Shown piece by piece: positions 32,023 to 40,430 of a DNA stretch of 40,430 nucleotides. Under the pieces are notes generated by a model, which did not search any database, was not told the DNA's origin, and saw nothing but the letters and a program-made list of their open reading frames with translations. The DNA comes from an uncultured Porphyromonadaceae bacterium. Its GTDB lineage: Bacteria > Bacteroidota > Bacteroidia > Bacteroidales > Muribaculaceae. The stretch is from positions 1-40,430 of the forward strand of contig URII01000018.1 in the NCBI GenBank assembly GCA_900547825.1, read 5' to 3'. A program made the position numbers and the translations under genes. Each line of letters begins with the position of its first letter. Within the stretch, counting starts at the first letter, position 1.

Positions 32023-34657
32023 CTGCTGATTGAGTATCGAATATAGATCCTGCAAAACCGTCCTCCTGCTCGGGCAGTTCATCCGTTTCGGGCTGAGGAG
32101 GTTCAGGTTCGGGCACAGGTTCAGGCTCGCGTTCCGTGACACTGCCGAGGGCATATACAGTAAGCCTCTTTCCCTTGGCTTTCAACGATTTTACGCCTAT
32201 AAATTCAACGGCGTCCACCTCCACAGCCTCACGGTGCGCGTCATCGCCCGAGAAAGTGACATCAAACACCGGAGCCGGATTGCCGGTAAGAAGGATAAGC
32301 TGCGAACGCACGTTGTCGCCGATAAAACGCTGCTTACGCGGCGAAAGCTCGAAACAGAACCGCTTGACATAGGGATAACCCTGATCGGCGTCATGCAGCA
32401 CGGCAGTCCACACTTTCTGCGGATCGAATTTCTCAATGCGCAATATATTGTCCTCATAATGGTTGGTAGCGTCATACGACGAGGTGTAATATTCACCGCT
32501 GCGGAGCACCACAAGCAGCTTGTCATCGCCAAGGAACTCGCCGATATATTTACCGCGGCCGTCGTAATTGAGGCGCAGCACATCCGGATCGAACCATACT
32601 TTCAGCCCACCGAGAGTAGAAACCCCTTTCTCCTTGAGCGAGAAACGCGCCACCTCGTTCTTGGTCACTATATTGCCCATAGCACCTTTGCCTTTCACCC
32701 CGAGTGTGCCGAAATCAACATCGAATGTAAGGGTCTTCAACCTGAGTTTAGGCTTCAGGGTGACCTTGACCACCTCGGCCTCTCCATTAGGGTTGGCCGT
32801 GAACCACGTCACTCTCGTGCCGGGCTTGCCGGGAGTAAGATTGTACTCCTTGTCGCGTGTCACACCCGTAACGGCAAAACGTTTCATGTAGTAGACCCCG
32901 TTTTTACCGTTCTGATATATGGCATTATAGATAGTACGACTGTCGCCACGCTTGAACACGCCAACCCACATTACATTCTTGCCCGTGAAGAATTTCTCCT
33001 GCACCTTGACCACTTTATAGCGGCCGTCGCGGTAGAAGATTATTATATCGTCGATAGAGGAGCAGGCACACACAAATTCGTCCTTTTTCAGGGCGGTGCC
33101 TATGAAGCCTTCCTCCCGGTTGATATACAGTTTCTCGTTGACCTCGGCCACTTTGGCAGCCTCGATCGAATCAAAGCCGCGGATCACAGTACGCCTCGGG
33201 TAAGCGGCTCCGTATTTTTCCTTAAGCTTCAGGAACCAGTCGATGGTATAACCTGTAAGATTTTCCAAATCGGCCCGCAGGGCTGCGATGCGTTCATTAT
33301 ACTCGGCTATCAGGCGTTCGTTCTGGTCAAGGTTGAATTTCAGTATACGGCCCATCCGTATTTCAAGAAGCCGCTCTATGTCGTCACGTGTGACCTCACG
33401 CACAAGCCGTGGCTTCCACGGCTCAAGACGCCGGTCAATGTGATTGAGCGCGGCTTCCTTGTCGGGCGCCTGTTCGAAGTCCTTGTCCTTATAGATGCGC
33501 TCGGTGATGAATATGCGTTCAAGCGAGGCAAAATGGAGCAGCTCGCGCACTTCGTCGATCTGTATCTCCAGTTCGCGTCCGAGAATACGGCGGGTCAGTT
33601 CCACATTGTGGCGCAGCACATCGCTGACACCGAGGAAATGAGGCTTGCGCTGGGAGATCACACAGCAGTTGGGCGACACGGACACTTCACAGTCGGTAAA
33701 GGCATAGAGGGCGTCGATGGTCTTGTCGCTCGACGTGCCGGGGAGCAGATGCACAAGTATGCGGGCCTGTTCGGCTGTGTTGTCATCCACCTTGCGGATT
33801 TTTATCTTGCCCCCCTCAAAAGCCTTGAGGATGGAGTCAATCACCGTGCCGGTGGTCTTGCCATAGGGGATCTCGGTAATGGCAAGAGTCTTGTTGTCAA
33901 CCTTTTCAATCTTGGCGCGGATTTTCACCGCTCCACCCCGCTCGCCGTCGTTGTAACGCGACACATCAAGAAAACCGCCGGTAGGGAAATCCGGATAGAG
34001 TGTAAACTCCTCACCACGGAGAGCAGCCACAGCCGCATCGATTATCTCATTGAAGTTATGGGGCAGAATCTTGGACGACAGCCCCACGGCTATGCCTTCC
34101 ACACCCTGAAAAAGGAGCAGAGGGAATTTGGCCGGAAATGTCACAGGCTCCTTTTTGCGTCCGTCATAACTCAAGGTCCATTCGGTGACTTTCGGATTGT
34201 AAAGCACCTCAAGGGCCAGAGGCGAAAGGCGTGCCTCGATGTAACGCCCTGCGGCAGCGGAAGCCCCTGTAAGTATGTTGCCCCAGTTGCCCTGTGTCTC
34301 CACAAGGAATTCCTTCTGGCCGAGCTGCACCAGCGCCTCATATATCGACGCATCGCCATGCGGATGATACTGCATGGTGTTGCCCACAATGTTGGCCACT
34401 TTGTTGAACCGCCCGTCGTCAAGAGTCTTCATTGAATGAAGAATGCGACGCTGTACAGGCTTAAGGCCGTCGTCGATATGCGGCACGGCACGTTCGAGAA
34501 TGACATAGCTGGCATATTCGAGAAACCAGCTGCGGTACATTCCCCGGAGGTGCATTCCGTCACCTGCCGGAGAGTCATATATCCGTGCTACCGATGGAAT
34601 ATCAGCGGCAGGGGTGGAATCCGGAGCGTCGGTGAGTTCTTCGTCAATGTGGCTCAT
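32000..34657 (-). CDS. parC: Topoisomerase IV subunit A (ParC/GyrA family)
   Basis: 885 residues. The N-terminal breakage-rejoining domain has SYVILERAVPHIDDGLKPVQ, NTMQYHPHGDASIYEALVQ and the active-site Tyr139 in ASAAAGRYIEARLS. A coiled-coil and DNA gate follow, then a beta-pinwheel-like C-terminal domain from about residue 520. The Glu/Pro-rich acidic tail (EPEPVPEPEPPQPETDELPE) is disordered. It lacks a GyrA-box in the form QRRGGKG, so ParC rather than GyrA is the better call. The partner parE is not in the window. First gene of the operon with DUF3316, S41 peptidase and TrmH genes. Confidence 0.9.
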   Translation of the reverse strand: MSHIDEELTDAPDSTPAADIPSVARIYDSPAGDGMHLRGMYRSWFLEYASYVILERAVPHIDDGLKPVQRRILHSMKTLDDGRFNKVANIVGNTMQYHPHGDASIYEALVQLGQKEFLVETQGNWGNILTGASAAAGRYIEARLSPLALEVLYNPKVTEWTLSYDGRKKEPVTFPAKFPLLLFQGVEGIAVGLSSKILPHNFNEIIDAAVAALRGEEFTLYPDFPTGGFLDVSRYNDGERGGAVKIRAKIEKVDNKTLAITEIPYGKTTGTVIDSILKAFEGGKIKIRKVDDNTAEQARILVHLLPGTSSDKTIDALYAFTDCEVSVSPNCCVISQRKPHFLGVSDVLRHNVELTRRILGRELEIQIDEVRELLHFASLERIFITERIYKDKDFEQAPDKEAALNHIDRRLEPWKPRLVREVTRDDIERLLEIRMGRILKFNLDQNERLIAEYNERIAALRADLENLTGYTIDWFLKLKEKYGAAYPRRTVIRGFDSIEAAKVAEVNEKLYINREEGFIGTALKKDEFVCACSSIDDIIIFYRDGRYKVVKVQEKFFTGKNVMWVGVFKRGDSRTIYNAIYQNGKNGVYYMKRFAVTGVTRDKEYNLTPGKPGTRVTWFTANPNGEAEVVKVTLKPKLRLKTLTFDVDFGTLGVKGKGAMGNIVTKNEVARFSLKEKGVSTLGGLKVWFDPDVLRLNYDGRGKYIGEFLGDDKLLVVLRSGEYYTSSYDATNHYEDNILRIEKFDPQKVWTAVLHDADQGYPYVKRFCFELSPRKQRFIGDNVRSQLILLTGNPAPVFDVTFSGDDAHREAVEVDAVEFIGVKSLKAKGKRLTVYALGSVTEREPEPVPEPEPPQPETDELPEQEDGFAGSIFDTQSADEEPVVD

Positions 34658-34696
34658 GGGTCAAAGGTCAATTAAATCAATTCCTAACTTGCTATG

Positions 34697-34727
34697 CAAA
34701 TTTACAAAAATATCCCCAAGCATACAA
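34697..34727 (-). promoter_or_regulatory. Promoter of the parC operon
   Basis: On the minus strand TTG (34727-34725), a 20-base spacer and TAAATTTG (34704-34697). The -7 element is about 40 bases before the parC ATG. Confidence 0.65.
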
Positions 34728-34754
34728 TAACAAAGCTTTGCTCCCGGCACATTA

Positions 34755-34793
34755 CATAAAAATGTCGGCGCCTGTCATCACGACAAACGCCGA
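34755..34793 (-). terminator. Hairpin followed by a T-run on the minus strand
   Basis: TCGGCG (34765-34770) pairs with CGCCGA (34788-34793), with an inner TGTC/GACA dyad. On the minus strand it is followed by ACATTTTTAT. It could terminate a very short transcript starting near 34823 or act as an attenuator before parC. Confidence 0.4.
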
Positions 34794-34932
34794 AATAGCC
34801 TTAAATCTAATACCTTGAAAAACACAGTGCAAATATAGTAATTTCAATATACCAAACACTTCAGGCATAAGTATGTTCAGAAGAAACGGCCTTGTTAACA
34901 TTTTTTATAAGACCTCTCCGTGAAAAAAATTG

Positions 34933-34940
34933 TAATTTTG
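34933..34940 (+). promoter_or_regulatory. Promoter -7 element TAATTTTG before the response regulator
   Basis: TAATTTTG fits TAnnTTTG and is 49 bases before ATG 34990. No -33 TTG at the right spacing. Confidence 0.45.
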
Positions 34941-34989
34941 AGCCATTGATTATGGCAGAGCCGAAGATCCCCACTATAATACCCTACGC

Positions 34990-35700
34990 ATGAGAACCCG
35001 CATATTAGTAATCGACGACGAAGAACCTATTACCGAAATCCTGAAATACAATCTTGAGAAAGAAGGATATGAAGTAGATTGTGCCTACAGCGCCGAAGAA
35101 GCTCTGACTTTAGATCTGTCACGCTATTCGCTGTTTATAGTAGACATAATGATGGAGCGTCTTAGCGGTTTTGATTTTGCAAAAGCAGTGCGGAACAATA
35201 CCGACATAGATACCGTGCCCATAATATTCTGCTCGGCACTCAACGGCGAGGACGACACAGTGATGGGCCTTAACATAGGCGGTGACGATTACATAACCAA
35301 ACCGTTCGTAATACCGGAAGTGCTGGCAAGAGTGCGCGCCGTGTTGCGCCGAAGCACCATAACACGCATATCGGATGAAACGGCAAACCAGAGCGACTAT
35401 GAAAGCGACGTGACATTCCATGACCTGAGAATAGACCGCAACCGCAAGATATGCACTCTCGACGGCGAACAGCTCAACCTTACAAAAACGGAATTCGAAC
35501 TCCTGCTGTTCTTCCTTACCAACCGGAACCGCATTTTCTCACGCGAGGAAATAATCCAGAAAGTATGGCCCGACGATGTGGTAGTGACCACCCGCACCAT
35601 CGACACCAACATAACACGCCTCCGAAAGAAAATAGGCCGTTACGGCAATTACATCATAACCCGACTCGGATTTGGCTACGGTTTCAAAGACACCGACTGA
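34990..35700 (+). CDS. OmpR/PhoB-family response regulator
   Basis: 236 residues. Receiver domain: acidic pair Asp9-Asp10 in LVIDDEEP, phospho-acceptor Asp52 in LFIVDIMMERLSG, Ser82, and Lys104 in DDYITKPF. The linker is followed by a winged-helix DNA-binding domain (LNLTKTEFELLLFFLTNRNR, TTRTIDTNITRLRKKIGRYG, YIITRLGFGYGF). The order matches RprY-like regulators of Bacteroidetes. It forms a two-component pair with the following kinase. The target genes are not evident, though the next two membrane proteins lie in the same direction without a gap. Confidence 0.94.
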   Translation: MRTRILVIDDEEPITEILKYNLEKEGYEVDCAYSAEEALTLDLSRYSLFIVDIMMERLSGFDFAKAVRNNTDIDTVPIIFCSALNGEDDTVMGLNIGGDDYITKPFVIPEVLARVRAVLRRSTITRISDETANQSDYESDVTFHDLRIDRNRKICTLDGEQLNLTKTEFELLLFFLTNRNRIFSREEIIQKVWPDDVVVTTRTIDTNITRLRKKIGRYGNYIITRLGFGYGFKDTD

Positions 35701-35734
35701 CTATAAGAAGCATAAACGTTTCTCATTTCTCCAC

Positions 35735-37219
35735 ATGAGCTACATGTGGAGAATATTCACGCCTACCATAATGCTGGTGTGGATTGCCATGGCCATAATG
35801 GCGGTCAACCAGTACCGGCGCGAAAGGGAGTACCGTCTTGAAACAATCCGTGTACAGCTCAACCTGATCAACGAGCGCATCATCGACGCTTACCGGAACG
35901 ACTTTGAGGTAAGACCGTTCATCACGTTCATAGCGAACATGTATAATGAAACGGCTCTTGACGACGTGCGCATATCGGTTTACGACGAGGAATATGACCG
36001 CCTGATCTATAATATAGGACAACGCCTGCTCCGATCCGAATCGGATCAACCGAAGATAATAGAGACCGTCTACGACACCGATTCGATACCCTCGATAGCC
36101 GGATCCGAAACCGTGAGACGTTTCCTCACGGTGGAAACCGAAAGTCCCGATGGCAAAATATCAGTCATTTCGGCCATTCCGTCGGAACAGGTGGAGGAAG
36201 CCACGGCAATAGCGCCCGGCCTGTGGCTGTTCATCTTTTCCATGGCTGCCGTGGCTTTTGTAGTGGTGTATTTCACTACACGCCTGCTGACACGCAACAT
36301 AACACTGATGCGAGACTTCGCCAACAGAGCCGCCGCAGGCGAACCGATCCCTTACACCGACGAATTTCCCCACGACGAACTCGGCGACATAGCAAGGCAG
36401 ATTGTGAAACTCTACGAGAACCGCGCCGAGGACCGCCGGCGCCGCGAACGCGAGCATGAGATAGCCCTGCATGCCGTGGAGGAGAAAGCCCGGCTCAAAC
36501 GCCAGCTCACCAACAACATCAACCATGAGCTGAAAACTCCCATAGGAATAATCAAAGGTTATCTCGACACCATACTTGCCGACTCGTCCATGAGTCCCCA
36601 GACAAAGGAACACTTCCTGACCCGTGCCCGCGCCAATGTGGACAGGCTCGTGAACATGATGAATGACGTGTCAACCATGACCCGTCTTGAGGAGGGAGGC
36701 GAGAACATAACCCTCACGGATGTGGATCTGCATGATATTGTGTATGCCATAGCCAACGATTACGAACAGGCCGACTTAGGAGCGCAGTCAAAACTGAAAT
36801 TCACTTACGACATACCTCTCAACTGCCATGTGCTCGGCAACACCACCCTCATAAATTCGCTGCTTCTCAACCTGATGAAGAATGCCACAATCCACTCACA
36901 AGGCACGGAGATGAAGTTTGTCATGACCGATGAGTCGGAGGATTTCTACACATTCTCATTTTCCGACAACGGCATCGGCGTGAATCCGGAAAATGTGCCG
37001 TTCCTGTTCGAACGGTTCTTCCGCATTGACGAGGGGCGCTCACGCAAAGCCGGAGGCACAGGCCTCGGACTTCCGATTGTACGCAAGATAGTGCTTGCAC
37101 TCGGAGGAGCTATTTCGGTAAAGAACCGCACGTCGGGAGGACTGGAATTCATATTCACATTTCCAAAATGGAAAAACCAAAGCGCGAAACGCAAAGGGAA
37201 TCCGCCTCGGCCCGAATAA
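35735..37219 (+). CDS. Membrane sensor histidine kinase
   Basis: About 494 residues from ATG 35735. The start is uncertain: the frame extends to a TTG at 35672 that overlaps the regulator, and ATG 35744 is also possible. TM1 (TPTIMLVWIAMAIMAVNQY), about 150 residues of sensor region, TM2 (GLWLFIFSMAAVAFVVVYF), a HAMP domain, then the HisKA box NNINHELKTPIGIIKGY with phospho-His near residue 264, N-box LLNLMKNATIH, G1 FSDNGIGV, F-box FERFFRIDEGRSRK and G2 GGTGLGLPIVRK. The sensor lies in the periplasm and phosphorylates the upstream regulator. The last 52 bases overlap the next gene. Confidence 0.92.
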   Translation: MSYMWRIFTPTIMLVWIAMAIMAVNQYRREREYRLETIRVQLNLINERIIDAYRNDFEVRPFITFIANMYNETALDDVRISVYDEEYDRLIYNIGQRLLRSESDQPKIIETVYDTDSIPSIAGSETVRRFLTVETESPDGKISVISAIPSEQVEEATAIAPGLWLFIFSMAAVAFVVVYFTTRLLTRNITLMRDFANRAAAGEPIPYTDEFPHDELGDIARQIVKLYENRAEDRRRREREHEIALHAVEEKARLKRQLTNNINHELKTPIGIIKGYLDTILADSSMSPQTKEHFLTRARANVDRLVNMMNDVSTMTRLEEGGENITLTDVDLHDIVYAIANDYEQADLGAQSKLKFTYDIPLNCHVLGNTTLINSLLLNLMKNATIHSQGTEMKFVMTDESEDFYTFSFSDNGIGVNPENVPFLFERFFRIDEGRSRKAGGTGLGLPIVRKIVLALGGAISVKNRTSGGLEFIFTFPKWKNQSAKRKGNPPRPE

Positions 37220-38781
37220 ACGCTACCATTGTCAACCGCTCGGTTATCGTGGCATTTGCTGCGGTAACGGCAATCATATACTATCTTTTTCCTTGGTCGG
37301 GTGACGATGTATGGTATTCGGTACATCTCGCCGACTGGCTTGAAGGGCGCGACACTTCCTTCATTCCATGGCAGGCCATAGCCGACACATGGGAGGAGCA
37401 TTACCTATACGACAACATCCGCATGGGCGACAATATCCTGCCGTTCATGCTCATCATGCCCAAGTGGATCAGCGCCATAGCCCTCGGGTTATGTGCTGGA
37501 GCCATGCTGATTTTCGCATCGAGACTGGTTAATGCCGGCAGCAACAGTCCGTTACGACTGGCCACGGTGACACTGCTGCTGACCTTTTTCCTGCCATGGC
37601 ACGAAAATATGTACTGCCTTGCCTATGGGGTAAATTATGTGGTGTCGTCGGTGCTGACACTCTATGTGCTCTACAAGTTCCTGCTTGAAAAAGATCCGCA
37701 TCCAGGCCGCACTGTAAGCATGGCGGCTCTGCTCGGACTATGGCACGAAGGCTTTGCCGTGCCGCTCATAATCGCCCTGTCTGCCGCATGTATCATTTGC
37801 CGCATGTCATCCCGCCGCCGGTGGTGGACAATAGCAGCCATTGTGCCCGGAGCGCTGATACTGTGGCTCAGCCCGGGTCTGGCAGGAAACACCAACCACA
37901 TGTTCGCCCAACTCAATCCATACAATATCCTCATTACTATAAAATCAAATATTCCGTTCCTTATATGGGCGGTGACATGTTCCATAGCCCTATGGAAACA
38001 TCCGGAGGCCCGACGTGGCGAAGCCCCGTGGATAATAGTGATGCTGACCGTGGCGGCCATTGTGTGCTACATCAATTTCCATATAATACGCGGCGAAAGG
38101 GTGTCATGGCTGCTGATAATGCTCAGCCTCATAGGAATAGCCCGCTCATTGTTCATACTCTGGCCCGGGACGCACCATAAACGGGCACAATCGTTGGCAG
38201 CAGGAGCCATATACCTGATCATAGCAATACATTTCGGTGCCGCAATATCTGTCACCGCCCAACAGCGCAAGGCCATGGACGAGGCAGTGGAGCATCTGCG
38301 CAATCATCCCGATGAACCGGCATTCACGGACATGCGACTCGTGTACCAGATGCCGGTAATGGCATGGCGCAAACCGTGCTCCATGCTGTGGGAGCGTAAC
38401 AAACAGGAGATGCGTGTAAGATATTTCAGACTGCCTGAGGACTGGCATGCGCTACGCCTCCCGGGAGCCATACTTCCGGAAGCTTTGCGCGATCTGAGGC
38501 CCGGAGCGGGAACACCGGTGCCAGGCTCGGCCGGAATAAGGGAAAAAGATGGCTATTACTATATGGAGGGCACATTTACCGGCCCGTGGCAGCTCTATGT
38601 CGACTACGGCATATTCACCAAGCTTCTGCCGGTAGAGCCTATAGAGTTCACGGCCTCCGACTCACGCACCTACACCCATATCATGATCTCGTCGTACTAT
38701 TTCCCGTATTTCGCCCTCAGACCCAGGGCTTTACACAGTTCAGACCCATCACATCAACATGAGCATGCCGCCGAGAGATAA
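37168..38781 (+). CDS. DUF6056 polytopic membrane protein, copy 1 (GT-C-like)
   Basis: 537 residues, about 10 membrane helices from residue 25 to 375, then a C-terminal domain outside. The first loop after TM1 has LFPWSGDDVWYSVHL, an acidic DD motif placed as in GT-C glycosyltransferases. LPWHENMYCLAYGVNY and WHEGFAVPL are further conserved blocks. The C-terminal part has PVMAWRKPCS and ends with YFPYFALRP. I recall this as the DUF6056 family of Bacteroidales, which has no proven activity. A glycan transfer role is inference from the DD motif and topology. The start ATG 37168 overlaps the kinase by 52 bases; no later ATG precedes TM1. It is a tandem paralogue of the next gene. Confidence 0.75.
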   Translation: MEKPKRETQRESASARINATIVNRSVIVAFAAVTAIIYYLFPWSGDDVWYSVHLADWLEGRDTSFIPWQAIADTWEEHYLYDNIRMGDNILPFMLIMPKWISAIALGLCAGAMLIFASRLVNAGSNSPLRLATVTLLLTFFLPWHENMYCLAYGVNYVVSSVLTLYVLYKFLLEKDPHPGRTVSMAALLGLWHEGFAVPLIIALSAACIICRMSSRRRWWTIAAIVPGALILWLSPGLAGNTNHMFAQLNPYNILITIKSNIPFLIWAVTCSIALWKHPEARRGEAPWIIVMLTVAAIVCYINFHIIRGERVSWLLIMLSLIGIARSLFILWPGTHHKRAQSLAAGAIYLIIAIHFGAAISVTAQQRKAMDEAVEHLRNHPDEPAFTDMRLVYQMPVMAWRKPCSMLWERNKQEMRVRYFRLPEDWHALRLPGAILPEALRDLRPGAGTPVPGSAGIREKDGYYYMEGTFTGPWQLYVDYGIFTKLLPVEPIEFTASDSRTYTHIMISSYYFPYFALRPRALHSSDPSHQHEHAAER

Positions 38782-40360
38782 AACTACCATCTGCCGGACA
38801 GCCTATGTGGCACTGCTCGCGGCTTTCGGAGCCGTACATGCGGTGATATATTATCTGTATCCATGGATGACGGATGACGTGTGGTACAGCTACTACCTAC
38901 ACGACTACCTCGAAGGTCTCGACACCGCTTTTCCGTGGCAAGCCATACTCGACACCTGGACCGACCATTATATGACCGACAACGGCCGCCTCGGCAACAT
39001 ACTGCTGCCGCTGCTGCTTATAGCCCCGAAATGGATAGCGGCAACAGCACTCGGCGGGTTCACGGCATGGATTGCAGCGGCAATGACGCGCTTGGCGCCC
39101 GGCCGGCAACGGAGCCTTAGCCTGCTGACCCTGGCCATGCTGCTCGTGTCATTCGCCCTGCCGTGGCACGAATGTATGTTCGGAATATGCTATGGACTGA
39201 ACTACATTGTGCCCTCGGCGCTTATGCTCGTGGCCGTGAGGATATGGATGGAAACGGAAGACAGGCACATATATACCGGATGGCTGCTGTGTCTCGTCAT
39301 AGGATTCTGGCACGAAGGCTTCGCCGTGCCGCTCGGCACAGGCCTCGCGGCTTCAATGATATTTTTCCGCAGCATGAGGTCATGGAAACGCGTCGGCATG
39401 ATTGCTTGCCTTCTTCCAGGATTCGCATGGCTTGTCAGTTCGCCCGGATTTTTTCATGACACCGAATCCTACGGACTGTTTCCCCCGTTGCTCAACTGGG
39501 CCGTGGTGGCAAAGCTGCATGTGGCGCTGATAATATACCTCATTCTTGTGTGCGTGGATGCAATGCGCCAACGGAGGATTAAAATCGATACCATCACAGT
39601 GATAACGTTGGGCGTGGCCCTGATGTCGATGTACATAAACGTGAGGGTTCTGCGCGGAGAACGGCCCTCATGGCCGTCGCATGTAATGGCTTCGGCGGCA
39701 ATAGTGGCGTTGTGCGGGCGGATGCTTCCAACCTCCTGGCTAAACCTGACGAAACGCTCACTTATCGCCATAATTGCTGTAATCGCATTGCTGACAGTGC
39801 ATTTCGGAGTCACTATACATTACACCCTGATTCTCCGCCGCGGCATGGACCACGCTGTTGACCAGCTCAGAGCTGATCCGCATGCCACAGCCTTCACTGA
39901 GATAACGCTACCCGAACAGCAACCGGTAATAGCATGGCGCAAACCCATGAGCGAGGCATGGAATCCGTGGGTCAACCATAATCTCGCACGCTACTTCCGC
40001 ATAAAAGATGCACTCGCCGACCGCAATGAAGGTAATGTAATGATCGCCCCGGAGGCCCTGCGTAAAGCAGGACCTAAAGCCGGACACCCAGTGGCGGGAG
40101 GCACGGCATTGCGTGAAATTGACGGCCATATGTTCCTCCCCGCCGACAAGGAAGCCCAGACACGCTACCTTGTGGATCTCGGAGTAGTGAAGAAAATAAC
40201 CGATGTAGAATTGCTGCCGTTCAAAGCCGATGACGGGAAAACATACTATTACGTGGTGCCCCGGCTGAGTTATTTCCCGTATTTTTTCTTCCGTCCGGTG
40301 TCGTGGCACTATGTGGAAAATGCGCCTGACGCCCTGCGTTATATCTTTGACATAGAATAA
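38759..40360 (+). CDS. DUF6056 polytopic membrane protein, copy 2 (GT-C-like)
   Basis: 533 residues, with the same layout as the previous gene. Matching blocks: YPWMTDDVWYSYYLHDYLEG versus FPWSGDDVWYSVHLADWLEG, LPWHECMFGICYGLNYIVPS versus LPWHENMYCLAYGVNYVVSS, FWHEGFAVPL versus LWHEGFAVPL, and VIAWRKPMSEAWN versus VMAWRKPCSMLWE. The two are clearly paralogues (well under full identity, so not a recent duplication). The ATG at 38759 overlaps the first copy by 23 bases (an alternative ATG is at 38765). The stop is 36 bases before a new promoter element. About 10 membrane helices; a soluble C-terminal domain of about 150 residues ends in YFPYFFFRPVSWHY. Confidence 0.75.
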   Translation: MSMPPRDKTTICRTAYVALLAAFGAVHAVIYYLYPWMTDDVWYSYYLHDYLEGLDTAFPWQAILDTWTDHYMTDNGRLGNILLPLLLIAPKWIAATALGGFTAWIAAAMTRLAPGRQRSLSLLTLAMLLVSFALPWHECMFGICYGLNYIVPSALMLVAVRIWMETEDRHIYTGWLLCLVIGFWHEGFAVPLGTGLAASMIFFRSMRSWKRVGMIACLLPGFAWLVSSPGFFHDTESYGLFPPLLNWAVVAKLHVALIIYLILVCVDAMRQRRIKIDTITVITLGVALMSMYINVRVLRGERPSWPSHVMASAAIVALCGRMLPTSWLNLTKRSLIAIIAVIALLTVHFGVTIHYTLILRRGMDHAVDQLRADPHATAFTEITLPEQQPVIAWRKPMSEAWNPWVNHNLARYFRIKDALADRNEGNVMIAPEALRKAGPKAGHPVAGGTALREIDGHMFLPADKEAQTRYLVDLGVVKKITDVELLPFKADDGKTYYYVVPRLSYFPYFFFRPVSWHYVENAPDALRYIFDIE

Positions 40361-40395
40361 TCCGCCGTTTTATCCATGCATTTGAATATTTTGTG

Positions 40396-40403
40396 TAACT
40401 TTG
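40396..40403 (+). promoter_or_regulatory. Promoter -7 element TAACTTTG for a gene beyond the window
   Basis: Consensus TAACTTTG near the right edge, pointing out of the window. It suggests a new unit begins after the DUF6056 pair. Confidence 0.5.
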
Positions 40404-40430
40404 TGGCAATATAGCAATCTCAGTGCAATA

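Larger units (their letters stand above)
34658..34989. other. Intergenic region with divergent promoters and a short dyad
   Basis: This 332-base stretch between parC (minus) and the response regulator (plus) is AT-rich and has no open frame I can support. It holds the parC promoter (34697-34727), the response regulator -7 element (34933-34940), a hairpin (34765-34793) and a second minus-strand TATATTTG (34837-34830). Confidence 0.6.

Noticed and set aside
32030..34435. Open frame of about 800 codons on the plus strand, antisense to parC
   Set aside because: It mirrors the codon structure of parC, carries no recognisable domain or signal, and parC is clearly the real gene with all motifs.
1..40430. 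CRISPR array, tRNA, rRNA or IS element
   Set aside because: No regularly spaced repeats, cloverleaf-like segments, rRNA stretches or transposase frames were noticed on reading; a covariance search for tRNA was not possible.

Overview
This window looks like chromosomal DNA from a member of the Bacteroidales, most likely a Muribaculaceae-type gut bacterium. That placement is an inference. It rests on the repeated TAnnTTTG promoter -7 motif, short A-rich leaders instead of strong Shine-Dalgarno sites, families typical of the phylum (DUF5106-thioredoxin, DUF4199, DUF4254, DUF3316, DUF6056), and three secreted proteins that end in type IX secretion (T9SS)-like C-terminal domains. Gene density is high and most genes form short operons with ATGA-type overlaps.

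Layout. (1) 1-2435, minus strand: DUF5106/thioredoxin protein, tRNA 2-thiouridylase MnmA, and a bifunctional-nuclease-family protein cut by the window edge. (2) 2596-12452: a 1494-residue modular surface protein (plus strand), a PepSY-like periplasmic protein, and a two-gene starch operon (minus strand) of an AmyE-like GH13 amylase and a GH57-type enzyme, both secreted. (3) 12729-16325: an accessory stretch with an AT-rich GmrSD-type DUF262/DUF1524 gene, a maltose O-acetyltransferase-like gene, a phage-type amidase overlapping a small lipoprotein with u-spanin architecture, and an orphan hypothetical gene. (4) 16341-20868: cyclophilin, M16 peptidase and YciO-family genes, then rplU-rpmA with a structured leader and a terminator, then a WYL regulator. 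(5) 20878-21803, minus strand: remnant of a second, cytoplasmic-type alpha-amylase lacking its N-terminal third. (6) 21930-29569: PH-domain protein, DUF4199, GT2, DUF4254, GT9, ruvB, flippase, GT4, which reads as a surface glycan assembly cluster with ruvB inside it. (7) 29587-34657, minus strand: topoisomerase IV subunit A, DUF3316, S41 peptidase lipoprotein and TrmH-family methyltransferase. (8) 34990-40360: two-component system followed by two tandem paralogous DUF6056 membrane proteins in overlapping frames.

The most interesting items are the compact amidase plus u-spanin-like pair without other phage genes, the secreted GH13/GH57 pair with T9SS-like tails and no SusC/SusD, the broken amylase, the solitary GmrSD-like gene with its own clear promoter, and the two-component/DUF6056 operon whose membrane proteins have GT-C-like features. 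No rRNA, tRNA, CRISPR array, IS element or integrase was seen.
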